This document shows positions 26,639-35,158 of a stretch of DNA of 64,000 nucleotides, one piece after another (position 1 is the first letter of the stretch; every line of letters starts with the position of its first letter). A program made the translations under genes and the position numbers. The DNA comes from Candidatus Gastranaerophilales bacterium (GTDB lineage Bacteria > Cyanobacteriota > Vampirovibrionia > Gastranaerophilales > Gastranaerophilaceae), in assembly GCA_024695865.1 (NCBI GenBank), contig JAILHI010000001.1, positions 1 through 64,000 on the forward strand. Reading direction: 5' to 3'. The notes beneath the pieces are model-generated. The model saw only the letters and a program-made list of their open reading frames with translations, was not told the DNA's origin and ran no database searches.

Positions 26639-27580
26639 ATGACAGAAGTAATAAAAAAATCAGCAAGAGGCGAATACGGTTTAACACTTGCAGACCTCGG
26701 AAAAACAAATAAAGACATCGTTGTTATTGATTGCGACCTTTCGGGTTCAACAATGACAAAACACTTTAAGGCAGCCTTCCCCGAAAGATTTTTCAATGCG
26801 GGTATTGCAGAACAAGATGCGGTTACAATGGCGGTAGGTCTTTCAACAACAGGAAAAGTGCCTTTTGTTTCAACCTTTGCGGTATTTGCATCGGGCAGAG
26901 CATGGGAACAAATCAGAAACGGCGTCTGCTATCCGAAATTTAACGTAAAAGTTGTCGCAACACACTGCGGTATCACCGTCGGTGAGGACGGCGCAAGCCA
27001 TCAGGCTTTGGAAGACGTTGCAATTATGAGAGCAATTCCGAATATGACGGTTATAGCCCCCGCTGATGCAACAGAAGTACGTGAAGTAATCAAATGGGTG
27101 GCTGAATACAAAGGCCCTGTTTACGTCCGTGTTTCAAGAGCAAACCTGCCCGTAATCTTCCCCGAGGGCGAATATAAATTCAATCCGAATAAAGCCGTTG
27201 TAATGAAAGAGGGTAAGGACATCACCGTTGTAACAAACGGCGAAACGACCTGCGAAGTCTTAAAAGCGGCAGAAATTCTTGAAAAAGAGGGCATAAGCGT
27301 TGAAGTCGTTCACGCACCCGTTGTAAAACCGCTTGATGCAACAACAATCGTTGACTCGGCAAAGAAAACGGGAAAAGTTGCAACGGTTGAAAACCATTCC
27401 GTAATAGGCGGACTTGGCGGTGCAGTTTGTGAAGCCGTATGTGCCGAATACCCCGTAAAAGTAACCAGAATAGGTATCAATGACCAATTCGGTCAGACGG
27501 GTACGGCAAACGAACTTATGGCATACTACGGATTAACGGGCGAAAAACTTGCAGAAAAAATTAAAGGACTTGTAAAATAA
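26639..27580 (+). CDS. Transketolase, C-terminal subunit
   Basis: A 313-residue subunit carrying the pyrimidine-binding and C-terminal domains: FNAGIAEQDAVTMAVGLS (with the TPP-activating Glu), TVGEDGASHQALEDVAIMRA, NMTVIAPADATEVREV and a C-terminal Rossmann-like domain (TVENHSVIGGLGGAV). It complements the preceding N-terminal subunit. Its stop codon directly abuts the ftsE start, so the split transketolase and cell-division genes share a transcript. Confidence 0.95.
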   Translation: MTEVIKKSARGEYGLTLADLGKTNKDIVVIDCDLSGSTMTKHFKAAFPERFFNAGIAEQDAVTMAVGLSTTGKVPFVSTFAVFASGRAWEQIRNGVCYPKFNVKVVATHCGITVGEDGASHQALEDVAIMRAIPNMTVIAPADATEVREVIKWVAEYKGPVYVRVSRANLPVIFPEGEYKFNPNKAVVMKEGKDITVVTNGETTCEVLKAAEILEKEGISVEVVHAPVVKPLDATTIVDSAKKTGKVATVENHSVIGGLGGAVCEAVCAEYPVKVTRIGINDQFGQTGTANELMAYYGLTGEKLAEKIKGLVK

Positions 27581-28255
27581 ATGATTCAGATGAGAGCCGT
27601 AACAAAACGGTATAAAAACAATTACGCATTAAAAAACATCAACCTTGATATTATGTCGGGCGAATTTGTGTTCCTGACAGGCTCAAGCGGTGCGGGTAAA
27701 TCAACCCTGATGAAACTTTTATACCGTGAAGAAGTTCCCACCTCGGGAACGGTTATGATAGGCTCTACCAACGTTGCCGAATTACCCGATGCACAGGTGC
27801 CTAAACTCAGAAGATGTATGGGCATTGTGTTTCAGGATTATAAACTGCTTCAAAACCAGAGTGTTTTTGATAATGTTTCCTACGTTATCAGAACACTCGG
27901 CATGAGCAGCAGAGAAATCGAAGCAAGAACACTCGGCGCCCTAAAAGTCGTCGGACTTGCAGGCAAAATGCGGGCAAAACCGTCTGAATTATCGGGCGGC
28001 GAACAACAGAGAATCAGTATTGCAAGAGCAATCGTAAACGGCCCTCCGCTTTTGATTGCAGACGAACCTACGGGTAATTTAGACCCCAAAAACTCAATGG
28101 AAGTTATGCAGATTTTGGAACACATTAACCAAAAAGGCATAACCATCTTGATTGCTACTCACGACAGGGCAATGGTGGATTACTTCAAAAAACGTGTAAT
28201 CCGTATGGAACAGGGACAAATCGTAAGAGATGATTTGGCAGGTACTTATGACTAA
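27581..28255 (+). CDS. ftsE: Cell division ATP-binding protein FtsE
   Basis: A 224-residue ABC ATPase. It has Walker A GSSGAGKSTLMKLL, Q-loop VFQDYKLL, signature SGGEQQRISIARAIV, Walker B LLIADEPTGNLDP and H-loop IATHDR. The first residues (MIQMRAVTKRYKN) and the length are FtsE-like, and ftsX follows with overlap. FtsEX activates septal peptidoglycan hydrolases at the divisome in other bacteria. The muramidase-like protein at 51237 is not linked to it here. Confidence 0.94.
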   Translation: MIQMRAVTKRYKNNYALKNINLDIMSGEFVFLTGSSGAGKSTLMKLLYREEVPTSGTVMIGSTNVAELPDAQVPKLRRCMGIVFQDYKLLQNQSVFDNVSYVIRTLGMSSREIEARTLGALKVVGLAGKMRAKPSELSGGEQQRISIARAIVNGPPLLIADEPTGNLDPKNSMEVMQILEHINQKGITILIATHDRAMVDYFKKRVIRMEQGQIVRDDLAGTYD

Positions 28256-29171
28256 CGAAACACCGAACGGAAAATCAATAAAGTTTAAAAAGAAAGTCAA
28301 AGAAGGTATTCCGAAAGACTGGCTCGGAGAAATCAGAATTACCTCCAGAATAATAATGGAAACTTTAAAAGGCATATACAGAACAGGCTGGATAAATATA
28401 GCCATTATAACAACAATGGCGGCTATTTTGACTATTTTCGGCGCTCTGTTCAGAACAACCATTTCTCTGACGGAATTTGTAAAACAGTTCGGAAACATGC
28501 TTGAAATCTCGGTTTATTTAAAACCCGATGCAACCCCCGAACATATTTCAAGCCGAATTAAAGAGTTAGACCACGTTATCAAGGTAACAATTATCACAAA
28601 AGAAGAAGCATGGTCTAAAATGAAAAACGATTATGATGTTGCGGAAATAACAAACCCTCTGCCTGACACGCTGCATGTCCGCATTGATACCCCCGAAAAT
28701 ATTAATGCCGTATATGAACAAATCAAACCCATGCCCGAAGTTGAGGATTTGTCGTATGCCTCCGACCTTGTTAAAAAGATGGAAGTGTTTAACAAAGTTG
28801 TCCACACAATGACGCTTGTTGTCGTAATTTTCGTGGCAATTTTGACCATAGCGATTATCAACAACACTATTCACCTTGTAATCCAGAACCAAAAAGAAGA
28901 AATCGAGATTATGCGGCTTATGGGTGTAAGTAACTGGTATATCAAAATACCGTTGATTTTGCAGGGCGCAATTTACGGTTTCATATCGGCATTACTCGCT
29001 TTAATACCGATGAGTGCCGTTCAGCAATGGCTTTTAAAGGTGCATGAATACTTTATGGTGCCCTCGCCTATGCTTGCGGAAAATCTTGTAACACTCACTT
29101 TGTTTATCATAGCAATCGGCTTTGGCGCAGGCGGCAGTATGCTCTCCATCAAGAAACACTTAAAGGTCTAG
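28248..29171 (+). CDS. ftsX: Cell division protein FtsX
   Basis: An ABC permease of about 307 residues with four membrane helices: one before the extracellular domain, then three at the C-terminus. The first loop contains the FtsX-type ISVYLKPDATPEHISSRIKEL extracellular domain. The segment IVIQNQKEEIEIMRLMGVS-like (around residue 215) is the coupling helix that contacts FtsE. I start it at ATG 28248, which has GGCAGG just upstream and overlaps ftsE by eight bases; an upstream in-frame ATG at 28230 has no such site. Confidence 0.93.
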   Translation: MTNETPNGKSIKFKKKVKEGIPKDWLGEIRITSRIIMETLKGIYRTGWINIAIITTMAAILTIFGALFRTTISLTEFVKQFGNMLEISVYLKPDATPEHISSRIKELDHVIKVTIITKEEAWSKMKNDYDVAEITNPLPDTLHVRIDTPENINAVYEQIKPMPEVEDLSYASDLVKKMEVFNKVVHTMTLVVVIFVAILTIAIINNTIHLVIQNQKEEIEIMRLMGVSNWYIKIPLILQGAIYGFISALLALIPMSAVQQWLLKVHEYFMVPSPMLAENLVTLTLFIIAIGFGAGGSMLSIKKHLKV

Positions 29172-29203
29172 TTTACATTTCTTAACATTTTGCACACTTT
29201 TAG

Positions 29204-29220
29204 TCAATTTTCAAAATTGA
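29204..29220. promoter_or_regulatory. 17-bp perfect palindrome upstream of a small gene
   Basis: TCAATTTT-C-AAAATTGA lies between ftsX and the 29267 gene. It lacks a U-tract, so it is not a standard terminator, and is better read as a possible operator. Function is unknown. Confidence 0.35.
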
Positions 29221-29266
29221 GGAGTTTTAAGGGAAACGTAAGGTAAGTGTGAATGGAGAAATTAAA

Positions 29267-29620
29267 ATGATTATAAATGCTTTGTCATCTGCAATGATTA
29301 GTAACAACAATTCAATGATTAACAGACAGGTTTCAACTCAATCCCAAAAAGAAGAAAGCACTCAGGGCTATGCTGATAAAAAAGCAGCACCGACAAATGC
29401 TGAATTATATAAATCAATGTACGGTGTAAAATCAGCCGAAACAGAAGAAGAAAAATATGCAAGACAGATGGCTGAATTTCGTGCAAAATATGAACTCGAT
29501 GTTGATGACAAGAACAGAGAAATAGAACGTAACAAAAACAAAGAACAACAACAAACAGAAGAAAAAGAAGAAAAATCATTCTACGAACAATATTTGGAAT
29601 ACAAACATAAATATGAATAA
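29267..29620 (+). CDS. Small hydrophilic hypothetical protein
   Basis: A protein of about 117 residues with no signal peptide and no recognised domain. The N-terminal 30 residues are Asn/Ser/Ile-rich (IINALSSAMISNNNSMINRQ). The C-terminal half is highly charged and helical (Glu/Lys/Gln-rich) and ends in aromatic-rich FYEQYLEYKHKYE. It could be a small adaptor or secreted non-classical protein; nothing supports a choice. ATG 29267 has GGAGAA six to eleven bases upstream; a GTG at 29249 is less likely. A strong terminator follows, so it is probably a single-gene transcript. Confidence 0.6.
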   Translation: MIINALSSAMISNNNSMINRQVSTQSQKEESTQGYADKKAAPTNAELYKSMYGVKSAETEEEKYARQMAEFRAKYELDVDDKNREIERNKNKEQQQTEEKEEKSFYEQYLEYKHKYE

Positions 29621-29644
29621 TTAAAACAGATATGACAAAGTATG

Positions 29645-29678
29645 AAAGGGTTAACGAAGGTTAGCCCTTTTTTTTATG
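29645..29678 (+). terminator. Intrinsic terminator
   Basis: The stem AAGGGTTAAC/GTTAGCCCTT (one G-U pair) has a GAAG loop and is followed by eight T. It ends the transcript of the small gene at 29267. Confidence 0.85.
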
Positions 29679-29693
29679 TTGTCCGTTTACTGC

Positions 29694-29721
29694 GACAGAT
29701 AGGGTAGACTTTAATCTACCG
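29694..29721. repeat. Small palindrome repeat, copy 1 (diverged)
   Basis: gggtagactttaatctaccg forms the hairpin GGTAGACT/..ATCTACC with one mismatch. Its reverse complement matches the copies at 37221 and 38043, including the flanking ATTTTTCGG and CCCTA. Confidence 0.65.
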
Positions 29722-29753
29722 AAAAATTTGTACTAATGCGAGAGAGGTCAGAT

Positions 29754-30137
29754 TTATCCCGACAATTTGTCAAGCAAAGAAACGTCTTTCGGATTAATTT
29801 CAAAAACAAATTCGTTATTGTTCGTCCGAAGACAAAGATATTTTCGGCAAATACTTTTAACCCCCGTCAAGCCGCCTAAAACAGCGCCTGCGGCTCCAAA
29901 AGCGCCATAACCGATTAAAGTTTTGAAAAAGGGAAATTCATAATCCAAATCTTCCTGCTCAAAAATTTGTATATCGTTGATTTCACTGTTTTCGATATTT
30001 AAAAGCATTTCTTTTGATAATAAATCTTCTATGTAGATTTTATCGTCATAAAAAATAAGCGAAAGTTCCTCTCCCTCATTACAGGACAAACCAAAAAGAT
30101 GAAAAGCCTTTATTTTAATATTTTCAGAATTATTCAA
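29754..30137 (-). CDS. Hypothetical protein with glycine-zipper-like segment
   Basis: A 127-residue protein I do not recognise. The first ~80 residues look like a beta-rich cytoplasmic domain (LIFYDDKIYIEDLL). A Gly/Ala segment follows (GYGAFGAAGAVLGGLTG), which could be a membrane-inserting glycine zipper, and then a short beta-rich C-terminus. There is no signal peptide. It overlaps the end of the U32-like gene by eight bases and is the last gene of the minus-strand operon that starts near 34.2 kb. Confidence 0.6.
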   Translation of the reverse strand: MNNSENIKIKAFHLFGLSCNEGEELSLIFYDDKIYIEDLLSKEMLLNIENSEINDIQIFEQEDLDYEFPFFKTLIGYGAFGAAGAVLGGLTGVKSICRKYLCLRTNNNEFVFEINPKDVSLLDKLSG

Positions 30138-31311
30138 AAATACCCGTTTTCTTTAATTTTTCCGCACATTCAAAGCAGTATCGGCACTCAACACCGCAAA
30201 TATCCGCACACTTGCTGCCGAATTTGACAAAATGTCTTATATCGGGGAACAAATCTTTTATTTCGGACAATTTCACATCATTTTTTGTTCTGATGTCGTG
30301 GATATCATAAATTCCGCTGAAAAAGTCGTTTACCGTCATATTGTCAATGCCCTTTTCAACGCAGTCGATATAGTTTCTCAAAAAGAAAATACTGTCGAAT
30401 TTTGCCCTCAAAGGAAAACTTATCAGTTTGAAATGGTTGATTCCGATTGCGGAATAGTATTCCAAATCCCACGGAAAAACGTAATTACATTTGCAAAAAT
30501 AGGCGATATGTCCCATTTTTTTAAGCAAACCGTAGCAGTCCCAAATGCAGAAAAACGTTGAAGCATGCGGTATTCTGCCCGGACAGCCGTAAATACATCT
30601 TTCATTGACAATTAGTTCTATCGGTGTTGTCGGAAATTCTTTTCTTAAATTTTTTAGAAAACGGAAATTATGGTTGTTGTCCGTTGCCGTGTTTATCGAT
30701 TTTATGCTTTTTGCAGTATAGAGCATGTTCTGATACTGCGGTATATTGCGAAATTCAAAAGATGTCGATAAGGTTATATTAAAATTATGCTTATAGGCAC
30801 GGATTATATCCACAACCTGTGAATTTGCGACCTTTATGTTGTTACAGCCGATATTGTGCAATTGGTCAAGCAGGTTATAAAAATCTTTTTCATGCTTTTT
30901 AAAAGTTTCTTCCGAAAACGGTTTTGGCGAATTTAAAACGTAAAAGAACTCAAAACCTTTTTTTTGGGCATATTTAACGTATTTTGCAAAATCATCGAAA
31001 GATTTTATGTCGGTATTTTCGCCACGGTTGCTCTGAAAATTTTCTTCAAGAAAAGAGATATAAGGCATCGGCAAATTGTTATAAAGCGAGGTAACCTTTG
31101 ATTTTTGCAGAGTCTTGTTGTACTCGTACATTTCATCAATAAGGGCAAAATTAAAAGGCAAAGGCGATGAAAACTGATAAGTTGCCGTCTGTTTCGGTAT
31201 TATGTCGAATTTTTCGTCAGAAGGTTTAGTTTTATCGTCAAACTTGGAGCAGCCTGCCGCCGTCAAACCCGCTGCCAAAATACCCGCTTTTAATAAATCT
31301 CGTCTGTTCAT
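30130..31311 (-). CDS. U32-peptidase-like cysteine-rich protein with Tat/lipoprotein-type N-terminus
   Basis: A 393-residue protein. It begins MNRRDLLKAGILAAGLTAAGC, which is both a twin-arginine signal (NRRDLLK) and a lipobox (TAAGC, Cys21). The remainder follows the U32 peptidase/UbiU-UbiV/RlhA pattern: a barrel-like body, a CIYGCPG motif, CIWDCYG and CKC, a DLEYYSAIGINHFKL segment and a C-terminal cysteine cluster (CADICGVECRYCFEC). U32 proteins usually bind a 4Fe-4S cluster in the cytoplasm and act in RNA hydroxylation or anaerobic quinone hydroxylation. An exported folded cofactor protein would fit Tat. It lies in an operon with a YkgJ-type protein and a lipoprotein. Function is unknown. 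Confidence 0.6.
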   Translation of the reverse strand: MNRRDLLKAGILAAGLTAAGCSKFDDKTKPSDEKFDIIPKQTATYQFSSPLPFNFALIDEMYEYNKTLQKSKVTSLYNNLPMPYISFLEENFQSNRGENTDIKSFDDFAKYVKYAQKKGFEFFYVLNSPKPFSEETFKKHEKDFYNLLDQLHNIGCNNIKVANSQVVDIIRAYKHNFNITLSTSFEFRNIPQYQNMLYTAKSIKSINTATDNNHNFRFLKNLRKEFPTTPIELIVNERCIYGCPGRIPHASTFFCIWDCYGLLKKMGHIAYFCKCNYVFPWDLEYYSAIGINHFKLISFPLRAKFDSIFFLRNYIDCVEKGIDNMTVNDFFSGIYDIHDIRTKNDVKLSEIKDLFPDIRHFVKFGSKCADICGVECRYCFECAEKLKKTGIFE

Positions 31312-31373
31312 ATCCCGTTAACCCGTGACCGCCCGATATCTACATTATAACAATATTTAAGACTATTTACAAG

Positions 31374-31778
31374 TTAAGGCTTTTTATCCAGATATTCTGA
31401 AAACTTTTTATCGACGGAAAACTTATATCCGCACCTGTCCAAAGGCTCTCCGCCATCGTGAACAAACATTTTATTAAACCTCGGATACAATCTGCAATTA
31501 ACCGAACGAAACCAATGAACACCGCAGGAGCCGTCGTCTTTCAGAGCCTTACATTTAAAGAGCAAAACGCCGTCCTCTGTTTTGCCGTTAATTTCAAAGT
31601 TTTTGTATTTTTTTTCAAAATTTTGCATGCGCAAAAATTCCTGTTCATCAGTAACCAATTTATCGGCAACGGAAAAGGTTATCTGACGGCAGCAATCACC
31701 GCATTTATTGCATTTTCCCGAAATTACGTATTTTGATGAAAATAATTTTTGCAGAAAAAACTTCAGATTTTTAAACAT
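31374..31778 (-). CDS. YkgJ-family cysteine-cluster protein
   Basis: A 134-residue protein with the family signature CNKCGDCC (C23, C26, C29, C30) and later conserved cysteines (KCKALKDDGSCGVHW..., NCRLYP, DRCGYKF). The family is a putative zinc- or iron-binding domain, and no reaction is established. It directly follows the small lipoprotein gene (one-base spacing) and precedes the U32-like gene by 62 bases. A shared need for metal or Fe-S handling with the U32-like protein is plausible but is inference. Confidence 0.88.
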   Translation of the reverse strand: MFKNLKFFLQKLFSSKYVISGKCNKCGDCCRQITFSVADKLVTDEQEFLRMQNFEKKYKNFEINGKTEDGVLLFKCKALKDDGSCGVHWFRSVNCRLYPRFNKMFVHDGGEPLDRCGYKFSVDKKFSEYLDKKP

Positions 31779-32180
31779 CTATTTTACTCTGAAATCGTAT
31801 CGTGCAATACATTTATCGGGACGCCTTAATTCAAAAACCTGCATAACGTAAGCGCCGCCCGTTGAAAGAGTAAAATAATTTGTGTAATATTTTTTTGTGG
31901 TATCTATCGCCAAATCCTGCGCATACTGTATTGAATAGCCCATTGTGGGAACTTTATCGCTGACTTTAACTATTTCAATTTTTATTGCGCTGTCTTTAAA
32001 TCCTTTGGGAGCAACGACAGCATAGTAAATTCTCTGTCCGACAGAAAAATACTGCTCATACTGCCGGGCATTTTTTGTTGTCAGAGGTTCTGATTTCATA
32101 AGGATAAAGGCTTTGGTACCGCAGCCTGTCGATACCAAAGCGATTGTAAAAATTAAAAATGTCAGTAATATCTTTTTCAT
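31779..32180 (-). CDS. Small lipoprotein
   Basis: A 133-residue protein with a lipoprotein signal peptide (KKILLTFLIFTIALVSTGC, lipobox STGC, Cys20). The mature part is beta-rich (FSVGQRIYYAVVAPKGF, then YFTLSTGGAYVMQVFEL) and ends in RYDFRVK. No known family was recognised. Its start overlaps the TPR gene's stop by four bases, so it is translationally coupled to it, and it may be an envelope partner of the TPR protein. Confidence 0.75.
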   Translation of the reverse strand: MKKILLTFLIFTIALVSTGCGTKAFILMKSEPLTTKNARQYEQYFSVGQRIYYAVVAPKGFKDSAIKIEIVKVSDKVPTMGYSIQYAQDLAIDTTKKYYTNYFTLSTGGAYVMQVFELRRPDKCIARYDFRVK

Positions 32181-34204
32181 TCTGTCATTAAATATTTCTT
32201 TTTGATTGAATTAATCTTTGAGTTTATAGAATGATTAATACTCTTATCGTTCGTCAGAGCATTAAATTTTTCGTAATTTGAAACGGCTTCCTGCCAATTT
32301 TCAGTTTTTTCTGCGGCAAGACCGAGAGCATAGTAAGCATAAAGATACTTGTCATCGATTGTTACGACTTTTTTGAAATATTCAACCGCTTCTTCCTGTT
32401 TGCCCATTTCTGCATAACACAAGCCGCAATTGAACAAAGCATCCGTATTTTTATCGTTTAATTCAACCGCTTTGTTATAATAGTCCAAAGCCTTTTGGTT
32501 TTCAGAGATTTGCTTGTAACAGTTACCGATTTTGATTAATAAAGACTGGTTTTGAGAGTCTATTTCAAGTGCTTTTTCAAACTCTTTTGCGGCAGCCGAA
32601 TAGTCTTTTGCGTTGTAATACTGTTCGCCCAGAGTAATTAACGTAACCGTTTTATCTTCGTTTGATACATCTTTTGATGCTACAAGATTTTCCGTAACCT
32701 TGTTTGCAACGTCAATTTTCTTGTATTTTGCAAGTATCTGAGCGTATTCAACGGAAACTTTTTTATCATCGGGGTCGATTGCAATTGCTTTTTCATAACA
32801 TTCAATCGCTCTTGATGAAGAACCCAATTTGTCGTAGGCCCTTGCCATTTCAACGTATGCCGTCACATTGCCCGAATCGTGATATATCGCTTTTTCAAAA
32901 TTAGAAACGGCTTTTCTGTAATTTCCCGCCGATACAAAATCTCTGCCGTTCGACAAATAAGCCTGAGATAAATAAGCCTTAATTTTGTCATCGGGCTTTT
33001 CGTTGTAAAGGCTGTTATAAATATCTATTGCCTCTTTGTATTTTCCCTGTGCCTGAAGTGCAAGAGCCTCATTGTATTTTATATCTCTGTTATCGGGAGA
33101 ATTTACAAGCAGTTCTTCATACAGTTTAACCGCTTCGGCATAATTTTTTTCCATGTGGTACGCTTTTGCAAGTTCTGTTTTCAGGTCAACGTTGTCTTTG
33201 TCGTATTCAAGACCTTTTTTGAAAACTTCGATTGCTTCGTCACATTTTTTCTGCTGCATGTAAATAACACCCATATTGTAATAAGCATGGGTATTCGAGG
33301 GGTTTATTTCAATATATTTTTTATACTGTTCCAAAGCACGTTCCGCTTCACCCGTTTCAAGCAGAGAATCTGCAAATTCAAGTCTTATTTCGGGAGATTC
33401 GGGAGCAAGTGCAAGCGCCTGTTCAAATTGTTTTAACGCCTCCTGTGTTTTACCTGTTTTCTGCAAAACGATACCGAGATTGGCAACGGAAGCCGCATCG
33501 TCTTTATTTACATCGATTGCCTGTTTCAAAACGGTTTCGGCATTATCCCATTTGCCGTCTTTGATTAAAGATAAACCGTATTGCGCATATTCATTAAACT
33601 GATTGGGGTATTTATTGTATAAAATACCAAACTGCTCGTTTGCTTTTGCATAGTCGCCCGTTTCTATGTAAGCGGAAGCGAGATTTTTTCTTGCATCAAT
33701 ATGGTTGGGGTAGTTGAGCAAAAATACATTGTAATTTTCAATCGCATCTTTATAGTCATTCAGCATAAACTGAACGTTTGCCAGATTAAGATAGTTATAT
33801 TTATATTCGGGAGCAAGTTGTAAAGCCTGATTGTAAGCAGCATAAGCGTTTTCATAATCTTTCGTCTGCTGGAGAATATTTCCTATGCTTATGTATAAAA
33901 ACGCATCATCGGTGCGGAGTTTAACTGCTTTTTTATAAGCGGCAAGAGCATTCTGCCATTCGCCGACTTCCGCATATAACCCTGCAAGTTTTGTTATATA
34001 CAAAGGATTTTCGGCATTCAGTTCTGCCGCCTTTTTCAATAAATCAATTGCGGAACCGTAATTGCCCGAGTTTTCATATTTGCAGGCTTCAATATATAAA
34101 TTTTGAGCCGAATTATCCGCTTTTTTATCTGCCGAAAAAGCGGGAAGATTAATATTTATTATGCTTGCCGTTAAAATCAAAGCGGCTGTTAATACCTTTT
34201 TTAT
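32177..34204 (-). CDS. Secreted TPR-repeat protein (possible ATA start codon)
   Basis: A protein of about 675 residues built almost entirely of tetratricopeptide repeats, e.g. AYYNMGVIYMQQKKCDEAIE and ALFNCGLCYAEMGKQEEAVE, about 17 units, after a signal peptide (KKVLTAALILTASIININLPAFSA). It is likely a periplasmic scaffold. The start is unusual. A perfect GGAGG (34217-34213) sits eight bases before an in-frame ATA (34204-34202) at exactly the point where the signal peptide begins. The nearest upstream standard start, TTG at 34264, lies upstream of a good -10 (TATAAT near 34230). I therefore place the start at ATA. It is the first gene of an operon running to 29754. Confidence 0.82.
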   Translation of the reverse strand: MKKVLTAALILTASIININLPAFSADKKADNSAQNLYIEACKYENSGNYGSAIDLLKKAAELNAENPLYITKLAGLYAEVGEWQNALAAYKKAVKLRTDDAFLYISIGNILQQTKDYENAYAAYNQALQLAPEYKYNYLNLANVQFMLNDYKDAIENYNVFLLNYPNHIDARKNLASAYIETGDYAKANEQFGILYNKYPNQFNEYAQYGLSLIKDGKWDNAETVLKQAIDVNKDDAASVANLGIVLQKTGKTQEALKQFEQALALAPESPEIRLEFADSLLETGEAERALEQYKKYIEINPSNTHAYYNMGVIYMQQKKCDEAIEVFKKGLEYDKDNVDLKTELAKAYHMEKNYAEAVKLYEELLVNSPDNRDIKYNEALALQAQGKYKEAIDIYNSLYNEKPDDKIKAYLSQAYLSNGRDFVSAGNYRKAVSNFEKAIYHDSGNVTAYVEMARAYDKLGSSSRAIECYEKAIAIDPDDKKVSVEYAQILAKYKKIDVANKVTENLVASKDVSNEDKTVTLITLGEQYYNAKDYSAAAKEFEKALEIDSQNQSLLIKIGNCYKQISENQKALDYYNKAVELNDKNTDALFNCGLCYAEMGKQEEAVEYFKKVVTIDDKYLYAYYALGLAAEKTENWQEAVSNYEKFNALTNDKSINHSINSKINSIKKKYLMTE

Positions 34205-34288
34205 TGTCCTGTCCTCCGTTTTAAATACAAGAAAATTATATATTTTTTCGCTTTCAAAATGCAACTTTGTAAAAAAATGAAAAACAGG

Positions 34289-35158
34289 TTACAATTCGTG
34301 TTTATAATTGTGTTTTTCGCACAGTTTCAAAAAAGCACGATAATTAAATTCCCCGCCCAAAAGAATAATTATTGAAGTATAGTAAAGCCAAACCATCATG
34401 ATTACAAAGGCTCCGATAGTTCCGAAAACCCTGTTATATGTGTTCAGATTGCTCAGATAAAGTGAAAACGACCAAGAACCGAGCAGCCAAAAGATACAGA
34501 AGAACATCGTTCCGACCATTGCGGCTTTTCGTTTAATATGTGACGGCGCCTTTACATCGGGCAGAATGTAATAACTTAAATATGCCGTCAGATACAAAAC
34601 CAGAAACGATAACGGCCACCTTAAAACCATAATCAGAGTATATGCCAAATCGGAAATGTTAAAAAGTTCAAGAGCAACACTCATGATAATTTTGCCCAAG
34701 ACAATCAGGTTAATCGTCAGAAACAGAACAATAACGTTTAAAAACACCATTAAAACCGATAAGACTCTCGTATAAATAAAAGGTCTTGTTTCTTCGGTCA
34801 TAAATGCTCTGTTTAAGCCTTTCATTATTGCCGCAACGGCATTTGAAGCAAGTGCTATCGTAACAATAAAACATATTATCGCCATAAGTCCGCCGTGTTT
34901 GAAAACCGTTACCTGTTCCACCGTATTCATCATCAGTTTTGAAACATCATGGGGTGCAACGTGAGAGATTGCCAACAGAATGTGGGCAGTAAACGATTTT
35001 TTTCCGAGCCAAGAAAAAACAGACATTAAAAACAAAATAAAAGGAAAGAAACCCAAAATAAACATAAAAGCCATTTCGGCAGCCATTCCCGGAAAATCTG
35101 CCTTTATCATTTTATTGACTATGCTTTCAATATATTTGACTACGGGATTATTGAGCAA
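34289..35158 (-). CDS. YihY/BrkB-family inner membrane protein
   Basis: A 289-residue protein with about six membrane helices. It has the family's opening KADFPGMAAEMAFMFILGFFPF, a central TVEQVTVFKHGGLMAIICF, and the C-terminal motif SFSLYLSNLNTYNRVFGTIGAFVIMMVWLYYTSIIILLGGEFN in the usual order. The family (YihY, UPF0761) has been proposed to transport or handle envelope lipids; no activity is established. It overlaps the nrnA gene by eleven bases, which is downstream-coupled expression. Confidence 0.88.
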   Translation of the reverse strand: MLNNPVVKYIESIVNKMIKADFPGMAAEMAFMFILGFFPFILFLMSVFSWLGKKSFTAHILLAISHVAPHDVSKLMMNTVEQVTVFKHGGLMAIICFIVTIALASNAVAAIMKGLNRAFMTEETRPFIYTRVLSVLMVFLNVIVLFLTINLIVLGKIIMSVALELFNISDLAYTLIMVLRWPLSFLVLYLTAYLSYYILPDVKAPSHIKRKAAMVGTMFFCIFWLLGSWSFSLYLSNLNTYNRVFGTIGAFVIMMVWLYYTSIIILLGGEFNYRAFLKLCEKHNYKHEL

